Position numbers and translations under genes: made by a program
NCBI GenBank assembly: GCA_937898095.1
Contig: CALDKR010000061.1
Span: forward strand, 1 to 7,572
DNA: 7,572 bases
From: an uncultured Rhodoluna sp.
GTDB lineage: Bacteria; Actinomycetota; Actinomycetes; Actinomycetales; Microbacteriaceae
Direction of reading: 5' to 3'
Shown here: positions 1 through 6,738 of the stretch, one piece after another
Numbering within the stretch: the first letter of the stretch is position 1
How the letters are laid out: each line of letters begins with the position of its first letter
Notes under the pieces: generated by a model
The model's database searches: none
What the model was told of the DNA's origin: nothing
What the model saw: the letters and a program-made list of their open reading frames with translations, nothing else

Positions 1-3000
1 CCGATGGCAAGCTGGTTGGCGCAACTCTAGACCGCAATGGCTTGCGCCCAGGTCGCTATCTAATCACTGACGATGGTCTGGTGGTATTGGCATCTGAAAT
101 TGGTGTCGCAAACGTTGACCCAGCAAAGGTCGTTCGCAAGGGTCGCCTGCAGCCTGGCCGCATGTTCCTGGTCGACACCGCAAACGGTCGCCTGATCGAA
201 GACGACGAAATCAAAGCCGAGATTTCTTCACTAGAGCCATGGGGAGAGTGGCTAGAAGAGAACCGCATCACCCTAAAAGAGCTTCCTGAGCGCGAGCACA
301 TCGCTCACACTGCTTCGTCAGTCAACCGCCGTCAGCGCACCTTTGGCTACACCGAAGAAGAGCTTCGAATTTTGCTAGCCCCAATGGCCCGTGCCGGTGC
401 CGAGCCACTGGGCGCTATGGGTTCAGACACTCCGATTGCAGCAATTTCTGACCGCCCGCGCTTGCTTTTTGACTACTTCGTTCAGCAGTTCGCACAGGTC
501 ACAAACCCGCCACTTGACTCAATCCGCGAAGAGGTTGTCACCTCGCTGTCAACTGGCATCGGGCCTGAGCGCAACTTGCTTTCGGCTACCCCTGAACACG
601 CACAGCAGGTCATCGTCGATTTTCCGGTGATCAACAACGATGAGCTAGCCAAAATTCAGCACATCGATGAAATGCCAGGAGCGGGCCGCCCGTTCACCGT
701 TCGCGGTCTTTACCGAGTCGATGGCGGTCCAGAGGCGCTAGCAGCGCGCATCCGCGAAATCTTTACTGAGGTTGATGAAGCGATTGCAGACGGCGCGAGC
801 TATTTGATTATCTCTGACCGCGACAGCAACCGCGAAATGGCGCCGATTCCGTCGCTATTGACCACATCGGCTGTTCACCACCACCTAATTCGCAAGGGCA
901 ACCGCACCAAGGTTGGCCTTGTCGTTGAGGCTGGCGACGTTCGCGAAGTGCACCACGTGGCCGCTCTTATTGGTTATGGCGCTGCAGCAATCAACCCATA
1001 CCTTGCTATGGAATCTTGCGAGCAGATGGTCAAGAATGGTCAGCTTGCAGGCTTGACTATCGAGCAGGCGTCAAAGAACCTCATCAAGGGTCTTGGCAAG
1101 GGCGTTTTGAAGATTATGTCGAAGATGGGCATCTCAACCGTCTCGTCATATTCAGGCGCACAGTGCTTCGAGGCAATCGGCCTAAGCCAAGAGTTTGTCG
1201 ACACATATTTCACCGGCACGACCAGCCAACTCGGCGGCATTGGCATCGAGGTCATTCACCTTGAAATCGCCGCTCGTCACTCAAGCGCTTATCCGGTTGA
1301 GCAGGCAGTAAACGTGCACGAGAGCCTTGAAACCGGTGGCGAATATCAGTGGCGCCGTGAAGGCCCACCGCACCTTTTCAACCCAGAGACTGTGTTCAAG
1401 CTTCAGCACTCAACTCGCACCAAGCAATACGACTTGTTCCGCGAATACACCAAGCTAGTCGATGACCAGTCTGAGCGACTCATGACTCTGCGCGGTTTGT
1501 TCATGCTTCGCGAGGGTGTTCGCCCAGCAATCGACATCAGCGAAGTTGAGCCGATCGAATCAATCATGAAGCGATTCTCAACTGGCGCGATGAGCTATGG
1601 CTCGATCTCACCAGAGGCCCACGAAACTCTTGCGATTGCGATGAACAGCATTGGTGCCAAGTCAAACACCGGCGAGGGCGGCGAAGACGTTGAGCGTTTG
1701 CTTGACCCCAAGCGCCGCAGTGCAATCAAGCAGGTTGCATCTGGTCGTTTCGGCGTGACTTCGATGTATCTAACCCACGCCGACGACATTCAGATCAAAA
1801 TGGCGCAGGGCGCAAAACCAGGTGAGGGCGGTCAGCTTCCGGGCACCAAGGTTTATCCGTGGATCGCACGCACTCGTCATGCCACTGCCGGCGTTGGTCT
1901 AATTTCGCCACCGCCACACCACGACATCTATTCGATTGAAGACTTGAAGCAGTTGATCTTCGACGTAAAGCGCGCAAACCGTCAGGCACGCGTGCACGTC
2001 AAGCTGGTTTCGCAGGTCGGCATCGGCACTGTGGCCGCGGGTGTTGCTAAGGCAAAAGCTGATGTCATCCTGGTTTCTGGCCACGACGGCGGAACCGGCG
2101 CAAGCCCACTGAACTCGCTGAAGCACGCTGGAACCCCATGGGAGCTCGGCCTTGCTGAGGCTCAGCAAACTTTGATGCTTAACAACCTTCGTGACCGCGT
2201 TTCGGTTCAGGTTGACGGCCAGATGAAGACCGGCCGAGACGTCATCATTGCCGCCTTGCTTGGCGCTGAAGAATACGGATTCGCCACTGCTCCGTTGGTG
2301 GTCGAAGGCTGCATCTTGATGCGCGTTTGTCACCTAGACACCTGCCCAGTTGGTGTTGCAACTCAGAACCCAGTTTTGCGTGAGCGCTTCACTGGCAAGC
2401 CAGAGTTCGTGGTGAACTTCTTCGAGTTCTTGGCTCAAGAAGTTCGCGAGCACTTGGCTGCACTTGGTCTTCGTTCGCTCGATGAGGCTATTGGTCGCGT
2501 CGACCTGCTCGACATGAATCGCGCGATTGAACACTGGAAGGCAGATGGCCTCGACCTAACTCCGATTTTGGCGGCACCTAAAGTCAGCCAAAACGCATCA
2601 CCACGCCGCATCACGGTTCAAGACCACGAGCTTGAAAAGCACTTCGACCACCAGCTGATTGCTAGCGCCAAAGCCGCTCTTGAAGATGCACAGTCGGTCA
2701 AAATTTCTCTGCCTATCACCAACGTCGACCAAGCAGTCGGAACAATGTTGGGCAACGAGCTAACCAAGCGATATGGTGCTACTGGATTGCCAGACGGAAC
2801 CATCGACATCAGCCTCAAGGGTTCAGCCGGCCAGTCATTTGGTGCTTTTGTGCCGAAGGGAATCAAGCTAACCATCGAGGGTGACACCAACGACTATGTC
2901 GGCAAGGGTCTTTCGGGTGGTCAAATTGTTGTGCGCCCTGATCGCACCAGCAGCTTTGCAGCTGAAGAGAACATCATCGCCGGCAATGTGATTGGCTATG

Positions 3001-3500
3001 GCGCAACCAGCGGTTCAATCTTCTTGCGCGGCATCGTTGGCGAGCGATTCTTGGTTCGCAACTCTGGCATCAGCGCTGTCGTTGAAGGTGTCGGTGACCA
3101 CGCACTTGAATACATGACCGGTGGTGTTGCAGTGATCCTAGGCAAGACCGGCCGCAACCTTGGCGCCGGCATGTCAGGCGGTGTGGCTTATGTCTACAAG
3201 CTGCGCGCCGATCGCGTGAACCACGAGGCACTGGCAGCCAATGAACTCAAGCTTTCAGCGCTTGAGTCGGCCGACGTCGAAAAACTCAGGTCTCTGCTTG
3301 AGATTCACGTTGCCGAGACTGACTCTTCAGTTGCTCGCCGAATTCTCGACAACTTCGACGCCGAGCTTGAACACTTCGTTCGCGTTTTGCCACGTGACTA
3401 CGCCAACGTTTTGGCGATTCGAGCTAAAGCAAGCGATGCCGGCATTGATCCAGACTCAGATTCAGTATGGAAAGAAATCTTGGAGGTTACCAATGGCTGA
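1..3500 (+). CDS. gltB: Glutamate synthase (NADPH) large (alpha) subunit, 5'-truncated by the window edge
   Basis: This is the large subunit of NADPH-dependent glutamate synthase (GOGAT). It hydrolyses glutamine, channels the ammonia to 2-oxoglutarate and reduces the product to glutamate at an FMN centre. The frame is open from the left edge (first whole codon at 3) to TGA at 3498-3500, giving 1165 visible residues; roughly 350 N-terminal residues, including the catalytic Cys of the glutaminase domain, lie outside. Visible residues 1-85 are the end of that domain (GATLDRNGLRPGRY, TDDGLVVLASEIGV). A central domain follows to about 480, then the FMN/2-oxoglutarate barrel at about 510-900 with SYGSISPEAH (530), SGHDGGTGASP (692-702) and DGQMKTGRD (738-746). 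Cys770, Cys776 and Cys781 (C-x5-C-x4-C) match the 3Fe-4S ligands. The C-terminal Gly-rich beta-helix domain starts near 940. An internal TTG at 42 lies inside a conserved block and is not the start. No frameshift is seen. It overlaps gltD, its partner subunit. Confidence 0.97.
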   Translation, partial: DGKLVGATLDRNGLRPGRYLITDDGLVVLASEIGVANVDPAKVVRKGRLQPGRMFLVDTANGRLIEDDEIKAEISSLEPWGEWLEENRITLKELPEREHIAHTASSVNRRQRTFGYTEEELRILLAPMARAGAEPLGAMGSDTPIAAISDRPRLLFDYFVQQFAQVTNPPLDSIREEVVTSLSTGIGPERNLLSATPEHAQQVIVDFPVINNDELAKIQHIDEMPGAGRPFTVRGLYRVDGGPEALAARIREIFTEVDEAIADGASYLIISDRDSNREMAPIPSLLTTSAVHHHLIRKGNRTKVGLVVEAGDVREVHHVAALIGYGAAAINPYLAMESCEQMVKNGQLAGLTIEQASKNLIKGLGKGVLKIMSKMGISTVSSYSGAQCFEAIGLSQEFVDTYFTGTTSQLGGIGIEVIHLEIAARHSSAYPVEQAVNVHESLETGGEYQWRREGPPHLFNPETVFKLQHSTRTKQYDLFREYTKLVDDQSERLMTLRGLFMLREGVRPAIDISEVEPIESIMKRFSTGAMSYGSISPEAHETLAIAMNSIGAKSNTGEGGEDVERLLDPKRRSAIKQVASGRFGVTSMYLTHADDIQIKMAQGAKPGEGGQLPGTKVYPWIARTRHATAGVGLISPPPHHDIYSIEDLKQLIFDVKRANRQARVHVKLVSQVGIGTVAAGVAKAKADVILVSGHDGGTGASPLNSLKHAGTPWELGLAEAQQTLMLNNLRDRVSVQVDGQMKTGRDVIIAALLGAEEYGFATAPLVVEGCILMRVCHLDTCPVGVATQNPVLRERFTGKPEFVVNFFEFLAQEVREHLAALGLRSLDEAIGRVDLLDMNRAIEHWKADGLDLTPILAAPKVSQNASPRRITVQDHELEKHFDHQLIASAKAALEDAQSVKISLPITNVDQAVGTMLGNELTKRYGATGLPDGTIDISLKGSAGQSFGAFVPKGIKLTIEGDTNDYVGKGLSGGQIVVRPDRTSSFAAEENIIAGNVIGYGATSGSIFLRGIVGERFLVRNSGISAVVEGVGDHALEYMTGGVAVILGKTGRNLGAGMSGGVAYVYKLRADRVNHEALAANELKLSALESADVEKLRSLLEIHVAETDSSVARRILDNFDAELEHFVRVLPRDYANVLAIRAKASDAGIDPDSDSVWKEILEVTNG
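3482..3486 (+). promoter_or_regulatory. Ribosome binding site of gltD, inside the gltB 3' end
   Basis: GGAGG lies 6 nt before the ATG at 3493. It sits within the last codons of gltB, so gltD can be translated from the same mRNA, probably coupled to gltB. It decides the gltD start: the reading frame is open further upstream (back to about 3241), but that part only shadows gltB. Confidence 0.85.
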
Positions 3501-4953
3501 TCCACGCGGATTTCTAAAAGTAACTGAGCGTGAAACTGCAAAGCGCCGCCCGGTCGACGTGAGAATCATGGACTGGAAAGAGGTCTATGAGCGTCGCGAT
3601 AAGGGCAAGTTAGTCGCCCAGGCATCTCGATGCATGGATTGCGGTGTTCCTTTTTGCCATCAGGGTTGCCCACTTGGCAACTTGATTCCTGAGTGGAACG
3701 ACCTAACCTGGCGCGAAGATGTGCACGGAGCAATTGAGCGCCTGCACAAGACCAACAACTTTCCTGAGTTCACCGGTCGTCTTTGCCCAGCTCCTTGCGA
3801 GAGCGCCTGCGTACTCGGCATCAATCAGCCTGCAGTCACAATCAAAGAGATTGAGGTTTCAATCATCGATGATGCCTTTGATGCCGGTTTTGTAAAGTCA
3901 CACGCACCTGAGCGCCTAACCGGCAAGACTGTAGCCGTGGTGGGCTCAGGGCCAGCCGGACTAGCTGCAGCTCAGCAGCTCACTCGCGCCGGCCACACAG
4001 TTGCGGTTTACGAACGCGATGACAAAATCGGTGGACTGCTTCGCTATGGCATCCCAGATTTCAAGATGGAGAAGCACCACATCGACCGTCGTTTAGCGCA
4101 AATGGAGGCCGAGGGAACTCGATTCCGTGCAGGCGTAAACATCGGCGTCGACATCACCTGGGAAGACCTTCGAAGCCGCTATGACGCAGTTCTAGTGGCC
4201 ACCGGAGCGACCAAGCCTCGCGACCTAAATATTCCTGGTCGTGAGCTTTCGGGTGTGCACTTTGCAATGGAATATCTCACCCAGGGCAACCGAGCTGTGG
4301 CTGGCGAACAGCTAGAAAACCAGATTCACGCCGATGGCTTGAATGTAATCATTCTTGGTGGTGGCGACACCGGAGCCGACTGCCTCGGAACCGCAACTCG
4401 TCAAGGGGCCATTTCTGTCACCACTTTGGCAATCGGCAAGCAGCCTGCAGAAGAGCGCCCAGCTAATCAGCCTTGGCCAACCATGCCAACGTTGTTTGAG
4501 GTCGCGTCAGCGCACGAAGAATTTGGTGAGCGTCAGTATCTTGCCTCAACCGTAGAATTCGTTGGCGAAAACGGAAAGGTGACCGGAGTAAAGGTTGCCG
4601 AGACCGAATTTGTAGACGGAAAACGCCTGCCTAAGGCAGGCACTGAAAGAGTACTTCCAGCAGATCTCGTGCTTCTGGCACTTGGCTTTACTGGAGTCGA
4701 GGGTGATCTCATTGAAGAGCAATCACACACTGAACTCGACTCTCGTGGCAACCTAAAGCGCGACCAAAATTGGTCGACCAACGCTGATGGAGTATTTGTA
4801 GCCGGTGACGCAGGTCGCGGTCAGAGCCTAATTGTTTGGGCAATTGCCGAGGGTCGTGCCGCAGCGGCTGCAATTGATACTTACCTCGAGGGCAGCACAG
4901 AGTTGCCATCGCCGGTAAAGCCAACCGATAGACCAATTTCGGTCTACAGCTAA
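3493..4953 (+). CDS. gltD: Glutamate synthase (NADPH) small (beta) subunit
   Basis: The small subunit takes electrons from NADPH through FAD and passes them via iron-sulfur clusters to the FMN of GltB. The protein has 486 residues, a normal length for GltD. The N-terminal Fe-S domain has Cys47, Cys50, Cys55 and Cys59 (CMDCGVPFCHQGC), then Cys98, Cys102 and Cys106 (LCPAPCESAC). The FAD-binding Rossmann motif is VAVVGSGPAGLAAA (148-160), followed by GGLLRYGIPDFKM (180-192). The NADPH-binding motif is LGGGDTGAD (288-296). The C-terminal FAD motif is VFVAGDAGRGQSLIVWAI (434-451). The ATG at 3493 is chosen because GGAGG precedes it by 6 nt and MADPRGFLKV is a typical GltD beginning. It overlaps the gltB stop by 8 nt, as expected for subunits needed in equal amounts. 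Homologous reductases exist in dihydropyrimidine dehydrogenase and other enzymes, but the adjacent gltB settles the assignment. Confidence 0.97.
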   Translation: MADPRGFLKVTERETAKRRPVDVRIMDWKEVYERRDKGKLVAQASRCMDCGVPFCHQGCPLGNLIPEWNDLTWREDVHGAIERLHKTNNFPEFTGRLCPAPCESACVLGINQPAVTIKEIEVSIIDDAFDAGFVKSHAPERLTGKTVAVVGSGPAGLAAAQQLTRAGHTVAVYERDDKIGGLLRYGIPDFKMEKHHIDRRLAQMEAEGTRFRAGVNIGVDITWEDLRSRYDAVLVATGATKPRDLNIPGRELSGVHFAMEYLTQGNRAVAGEQLENQIHADGLNVIILGGGDTGADCLGTATRQGAISVTTLAIGKQPAEERPANQPWPTMPTLFEVASAHEEFGERQYLASTVEFVGENGKVTGVKVAETEFVDGKRLPKAGTERVLPADLVLLALGFTGVEGDLIEEQSHTELDSRGNLKRDQNWSTNADGVFVAGDAGRGQSLIVWAIAEGRAAAAAIDTYLEGSTELPSPVKPTDRPISVYS

Positions 4954-4959
4954 GAGCTT

Positions 4960-4973
4960 CCGACGAACGTCGG
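4960..4973. promoter_or_regulatory. Perfect 14-nt palindrome / hairpin between gltD and pyk
   Basis: CCGACG-AA-CGTCGG is fully self-complementary apart from the two central A residues. As RNA it would fold as CCGAC with a 4-nt GAAC loop and could extend by two U-G pairs (4958-4959 with 4974-4975). No U-tract follows, so it is not an intrinsic terminator. Its position in the 41-nt gap just before pyk suits either an operator for a DNA-binding regulator or an mRNA structure marking a processing or stability boundary between gltBD and pyk. Which of these applies cannot be told from the sequence. Confidence 0.4.
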
Positions 4974-4984
4974 GGAGAAAATGA

Positions 4985-4990
4985 GAAGGA
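4985..4990 (+). promoter_or_regulatory. Ribosome binding site of pyk
   Basis: GAAGGA lies 4 nt before the ATG at 4995, a slightly short spacing. It supports 4995 as the pyk start. An earlier purine-rich GGGGAG (4972-4977) precedes another ATG at 4981 that is out of frame with pyk and stops after five codons. Confidence 0.7.
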
Positions 4991-4994
4991 ACCA

Positions 4995-6440
4995 ATGAGA
5001 CGCGCAAAGATTGTTGCCACCCTAGGACCGGCAACCTCAAGCTATGAGAACATTCGCGCCATTATCGAAGCCGGCGTTGACGTCGCTCGAATGAACCTAA
5101 GTCACGGCAGCTACGACGTGCACGAAGAGATCTATCGCACTGTTCGCAAGGCTGCTGCTGATCTTGGCAAGGCAGTTGGAATCTTTGTTGACCTTCAGGG
5201 TCCGAAGATTCGCCTTGGCAAGTTCGCTAATGGCCCTGTAATGCTCGAAAAGGGCGCAACTTTCAAGATCACCATCGACGACATCCTCGGTGACGTGAAC
5301 ATTTCAGGAACTACCTACAAGGGCCTTCCTGGTGACGTAAAACCAGGCGATGTGCTGCTGATTGACGACGGAAAGGTTGGCCTTCGCGCGACTGAAGTCA
5401 CCGACACGACCGTGACTACCGTGGTTGAGGTTCCTGGCCCAGTTTCAAACAACAAGGGCATTAACCTCCCAGGTGTTGCCGTGAATGTCCCAGCTATGTC
5501 AGAAAAAGATGAGGCTGACCTTCGCTGGGCAATCAAACTCGGTGTTGACATGATTGCACTGTCATTCGTTCGTGACGCGGCAGACATCACCCGCGTGCAC
5601 GAGATCATGAATGAAGAGGGCAAATTCTTGCCAGTCATCGCAAAGATCGAGAAGCCGCAGGCAGTCGACAACTTAGAAGAAATCATCGACGCATTCGACG
5701 CAATCATGGTTGCCCGTGGTGACCTCGGTGTCGAGCTTCCGCTAGAGCAGGTTCCGCTAGTTCAGAAGCGCGCTGTTGAACTTTCACGTCGCTGGGCAAA
5801 GCCAGTCATTGTTGCCACTCAGATGCTTGAGACCATGATTGAGAACTCACGCCCAACTCGCGCAGAGGCTTCTGACGTTGCAAACGCCGTGCTTGATGGT
5901 GCAGACGCAGTGATGCTTTCAGGCGAAACCTCTGTTGGCGCCTGGCCAGTTGAGGCAGTATCGGTTATGGCTCGAATCATCGAGTCAACCGAAGACAACG
6001 GCCTTGACCGCATCCCCGGCCTTGGCACCCGCCCGCACACCCACTCTGGCGCTGTTTCACTAGCTGCCACTGAGATTGCCGAGCTACTGGGCTCACGTTA
6101 CGTTTGCGTGTTCACCGAGTCTGGTGACTCACTGCGTCGTGTTTCGCGCTTGCGCTCATCGGTTCCTGTTTTGGCATTCACGCCTTCAGAGACCGTTCGC
6201 AACCGCCTATCACTTGTATGGGGCGCTCACACCTACCTAGTTTCACCGGTCAAGCACACCGACGAAATGATGCACCAGGTCGACGAGATCGTGCTTGCCG
6301 AGGGCAAGTGCAAGGTTGGCGACGAAGTTGTGGTTGTCGCCGGAACTCCACCGGGCATTCCTGGTTCAACCAACTCGCTTCGCGTTCACCGCGTTGGCGA
6401 TGCAGTCAACGAGGCTGCGCCTGGATACCAGCGCAACTAA
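4995..6440 (+). CDS. pyk: Pyruvate kinase
   Basis: Pyruvate kinase converts phosphoenolpyruvate and ADP to pyruvate and ATP, the last step of glycolysis, in the cytoplasm. The protein has 481 residues, a normal bacterial length, with no extra C-terminal PEP-utilising domain. The N-terminal barrel strand has KIVATLGPATS and ARMNLSHG (substrate Arg32). VDLQGPKIRLG (65-75) is followed by the B domain (about 75-165, with PGDVLLIDDGKVGL). Catalytic Lys217 and metal ligand Glu219 lie in AKIEKP, and the second metal ligand Asp243 in VARGDLGVE. VIVATQMLETM (271-281) and NSRPTRAEASDVANAV (284-299) are the family signatures, and the C-terminal allosteric domain starts near 345. Lys71 stands where K+-dependent enzymes have Glu (E117 in rabbit muscle numbering), so activity without K+ is predicted. 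It follows gltD by 41 nt in the same direction and ends at a terminator, so it may be transcribed with gltBD, from its own promoter, or both. Confidence 0.97.
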   Translation: MRRAKIVATLGPATSSYENIRAIIEAGVDVARMNLSHGSYDVHEEIYRTVRKAAADLGKAVGIFVDLQGPKIRLGKFANGPVMLEKGATFKITIDDILGDVNISGTTYKGLPGDVKPGDVLLIDDGKVGLRATEVTDTTVTTVVEVPGPVSNNKGINLPGVAVNVPAMSEKDEADLRWAIKLGVDMIALSFVRDAADITRVHEIMNEEGKFLPVIAKIEKPQAVDNLEEIIDAFDAIMVARGDLGVELPLEQVPLVQKRAVELSRRWAKPVIVATQMLETMIENSRPTRAEASDVANAVLDGADAVMLSGETSVGAWPVEAVSVMARIIESTEDNGLDRIPGLGTRPHTHSGAVSLAATEIAELLGSRYVCVFTESGDSLRRVSRLRSSVPVLAFTPSETVRNRLSLVWGAHTYLVSPVKHTDEMMHQVDEIVLAEGKCKVGDEVVVVAGTPPGIPGSTNSLRVHRVGDAVNEAAPGYQRN

Positions 6441-6446
6441 GCTAAG

Positions 6447-6481
6447 AAAAAAGACCCCCGAATTTTCGGGGGTCTTTTTTT
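6447..6481 (+). terminator. Intrinsic terminator of pyk (probably bidirectional)
   Basis: The perfect stem GACCCCCG (6453-6460) / CGGGGGTC (6467-6474) is extended by AA/TT inward, leaving a 2-nt gap that in practice becomes an AATT loop. Outward it is extended by six A's against six T's. A run of seven T's (6475-6481) follows on the plus strand. It begins 7 nt after the pyk stop codon. Because A's precede the stem, the minus strand also reads hairpin plus U-tract, so it can back up the tRNA terminator from the other side. Confidence 0.95.
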
Positions 6482-6482
6482 C

Positions 6483-6496
6483 TTGTGCCGAAGGCG
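6483..6496 (-). repeat. Direct copy of the tRNA-Leu 3' end
   Basis: The 14 nt TTGTGCCGAAGGCG are identical to 6596-6609. In the second copy they span the tRNA-Leu 3' acceptor strand, discriminator base and first trailer bases. Both copies sit next to a GACCCC-type terminator hairpin (6453-6474 and 6571-6586), so the repeat looks like part of a duplicated tRNA-end plus terminator unit. Strand is given as minus to match the tRNA. The rest of the tRNA is not recognisable as a straight copy here. Confidence 0.75.
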
Positions 6497-6525
6497 AGTT
6501 AGCAAACTTCGTTTGCCTACTCGCC
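6493..6525. repeat. Long stem-loop in the pyk / tRNA-Leu intergenic region
   Basis: GGCGAGT (6493-6499) pairs with ACTCGCC (6519-6525). After two mismatches, GCAAAC (6502-6507) pairs with GTTTGC (6511-6516) around a TTC loop, giving 13 paired positions of 15. No T-run follows on the plus strand and none adjoins on the minus strand, so it is not a standard terminator. It lies between the two terminators and could be a dispersed REP-like repeat, a relic, or an RNA-stabilising hairpin. Confidence 0.6.
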
Positions 6526-6543
6526 GGAGCGGACTTCCATATG

Positions 6544-6560
6544 GTCCCGCCTTCTTGGCA
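6544..6560 (+). repeat. Inverted copy of the tRNA-Leu 3' end (with a 2-nt insertion)
   Basis: GTCCCGCCTTC-TT-GGCA repeats in opposite orientation the tRNA-Leu T-arm/acceptor sequence at 6599-6613: all 15 bases match and TT is inserted. The two copies flank the tRNA terminator hairpin. With the direct copy at 6487-6496 this also makes terminal inverted repeats around a segment of about 74 nt (6487-6560) that encloses the 6493-6525 stem-loop. Confidence 0.7.
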
Positions 6561-6590
6561 AAAAAATAAAGACCCCTGGCGGGGTCTTTA
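6561..6590 (-). terminator. Intrinsic terminator of tRNA-Leu
   Basis: A perfect 10-bp stem TAAAGACCCC (6567-6576) / GGGGTCTTTA (6581-6590) has a 4-nt loop. Read on the minus strand, the hairpin is followed by a run of T's (the A's at 6561-6566). It starts 8 nt after the mature tRNA 3' end. On the plus strand the following sequence (TGATTTTG) is only a weak U-tract, so the main direction is minus. Confidence 0.85.
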
Positions 6591-6598
6591 TGATTTTG

Positions 6599-6679
6599 TG
6601 CCGAAGGCGGGACTTGAACCCGCACTCCTTTCGGAAAAGCATTTTGAGTGCTCCGCGTCTGCCATTTCGCCACTTCGGC
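6599..6679 (-). tRNA. tRNA-Leu (anticodon CAA)
   Basis: The minus strand folds as an 81-nt class II tRNA. The 7-bp acceptor is GCCGAAG (5', from 6679) with CTTCGGC and discriminator A (6599). The D-loop carries GG. The anticodon stem is GAGCA/TGCTT (one G-U pair) around the loop CTCAAAA, giving anticodon CAA at 6644-6646, which reads the leucine codon UUG. A long variable arm (TCC-GAAA-GGA) and the T-arm GCGGG-TTCAAGT-CCCGC follow. The long variable arm and CAA anticodon make this leucine. CCA is not encoded (CAA follows the discriminator), so it must be added by nucleotidyltransferase. It lies opposite to pyk and pdtaR, with its own terminator and a probable promoter at 6701-6706. Confidence 0.96.
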
Positions 6680-6700
6680 TTGAACTAACTTGAAAATCAT

Positions 6701-6706
6701 ACTTTA
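6701..6706 (-). promoter_or_regulatory. Probable -10 element of the tRNA-Leu promoter
   Basis: On the minus strand this reads TAAAGT, matching the TANNNT form of actinobacterial -10 boxes. It lies 21 nt before the mature tRNA 5' end, leaving a leader of about 15 nt for RNase P to remove. No clear -35 hexamer is visible at 17-18 nt upstream. The same word followed by ATG recurs in mirror orientation for pdtaR. Confidence 0.5.
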
Positions 6707-6738
6707 GGAAATGGGTTCGAGGGGCGCAGAAAATCAAA

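Noticed and set aside
42..44. TTG as a start codon of gltB
   Set aside because: The frame stays open to the left edge and encodes the conserved DGKLVGATLDRNG block before it, so the gene simply starts outside the window.
1899..2333. 144-codon open frame on the minus strand inside gltB
   Set aside because: It lies opposite the highly conserved FMN domain and shows no recognisable domain. Long antisense frames are expected from the codon bias of gltB.
3241..3492. Frame upstream of the gltD ATG, which would extend gltD by 84 codons
   Set aside because: It has no family similarity and overlaps conserved gltB coding sequence. GGAGG and a typical N-terminus place the start at 3493.
5315..5707. 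130-codon open frame on the minus strand inside pyk
   Set aside because: It is low-complexity, Ser/Thr-rich and antisense to conserved pyk sequence, with no family motif.
6540..6547. CCATATGG-type palindrome (around 6537-6544) as a regulator operator
   Set aside because: An 8-nt palindrome is short, and it sits in the loop region of a larger inverted structure between two terminators, with no gene start nearby.
6599..6679. Second complete tRNA gene or tRNA array beside tRNA-Leu
   Set aside because: Only one full cloverleaf with conserved T-loop and anticodon arm is present. The neighbouring tRNA-like segment lacks these and is reported only as a repeat or relic.
6295..6693. 132-codon plus-strand frame running from inside pyk across the terminator and tRNA-Leu
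   Set aside because: It crosses a strong terminator and a tRNA gene, and its start lies in pyk in another frame. It is not a plausible gene.
6437..6700. 87-codon minus-strand frame across tRNA-Leu and both terminators
   Set aside because: The apparent peptide is a translation of the tRNA and hairpins, with no independent coding signal.
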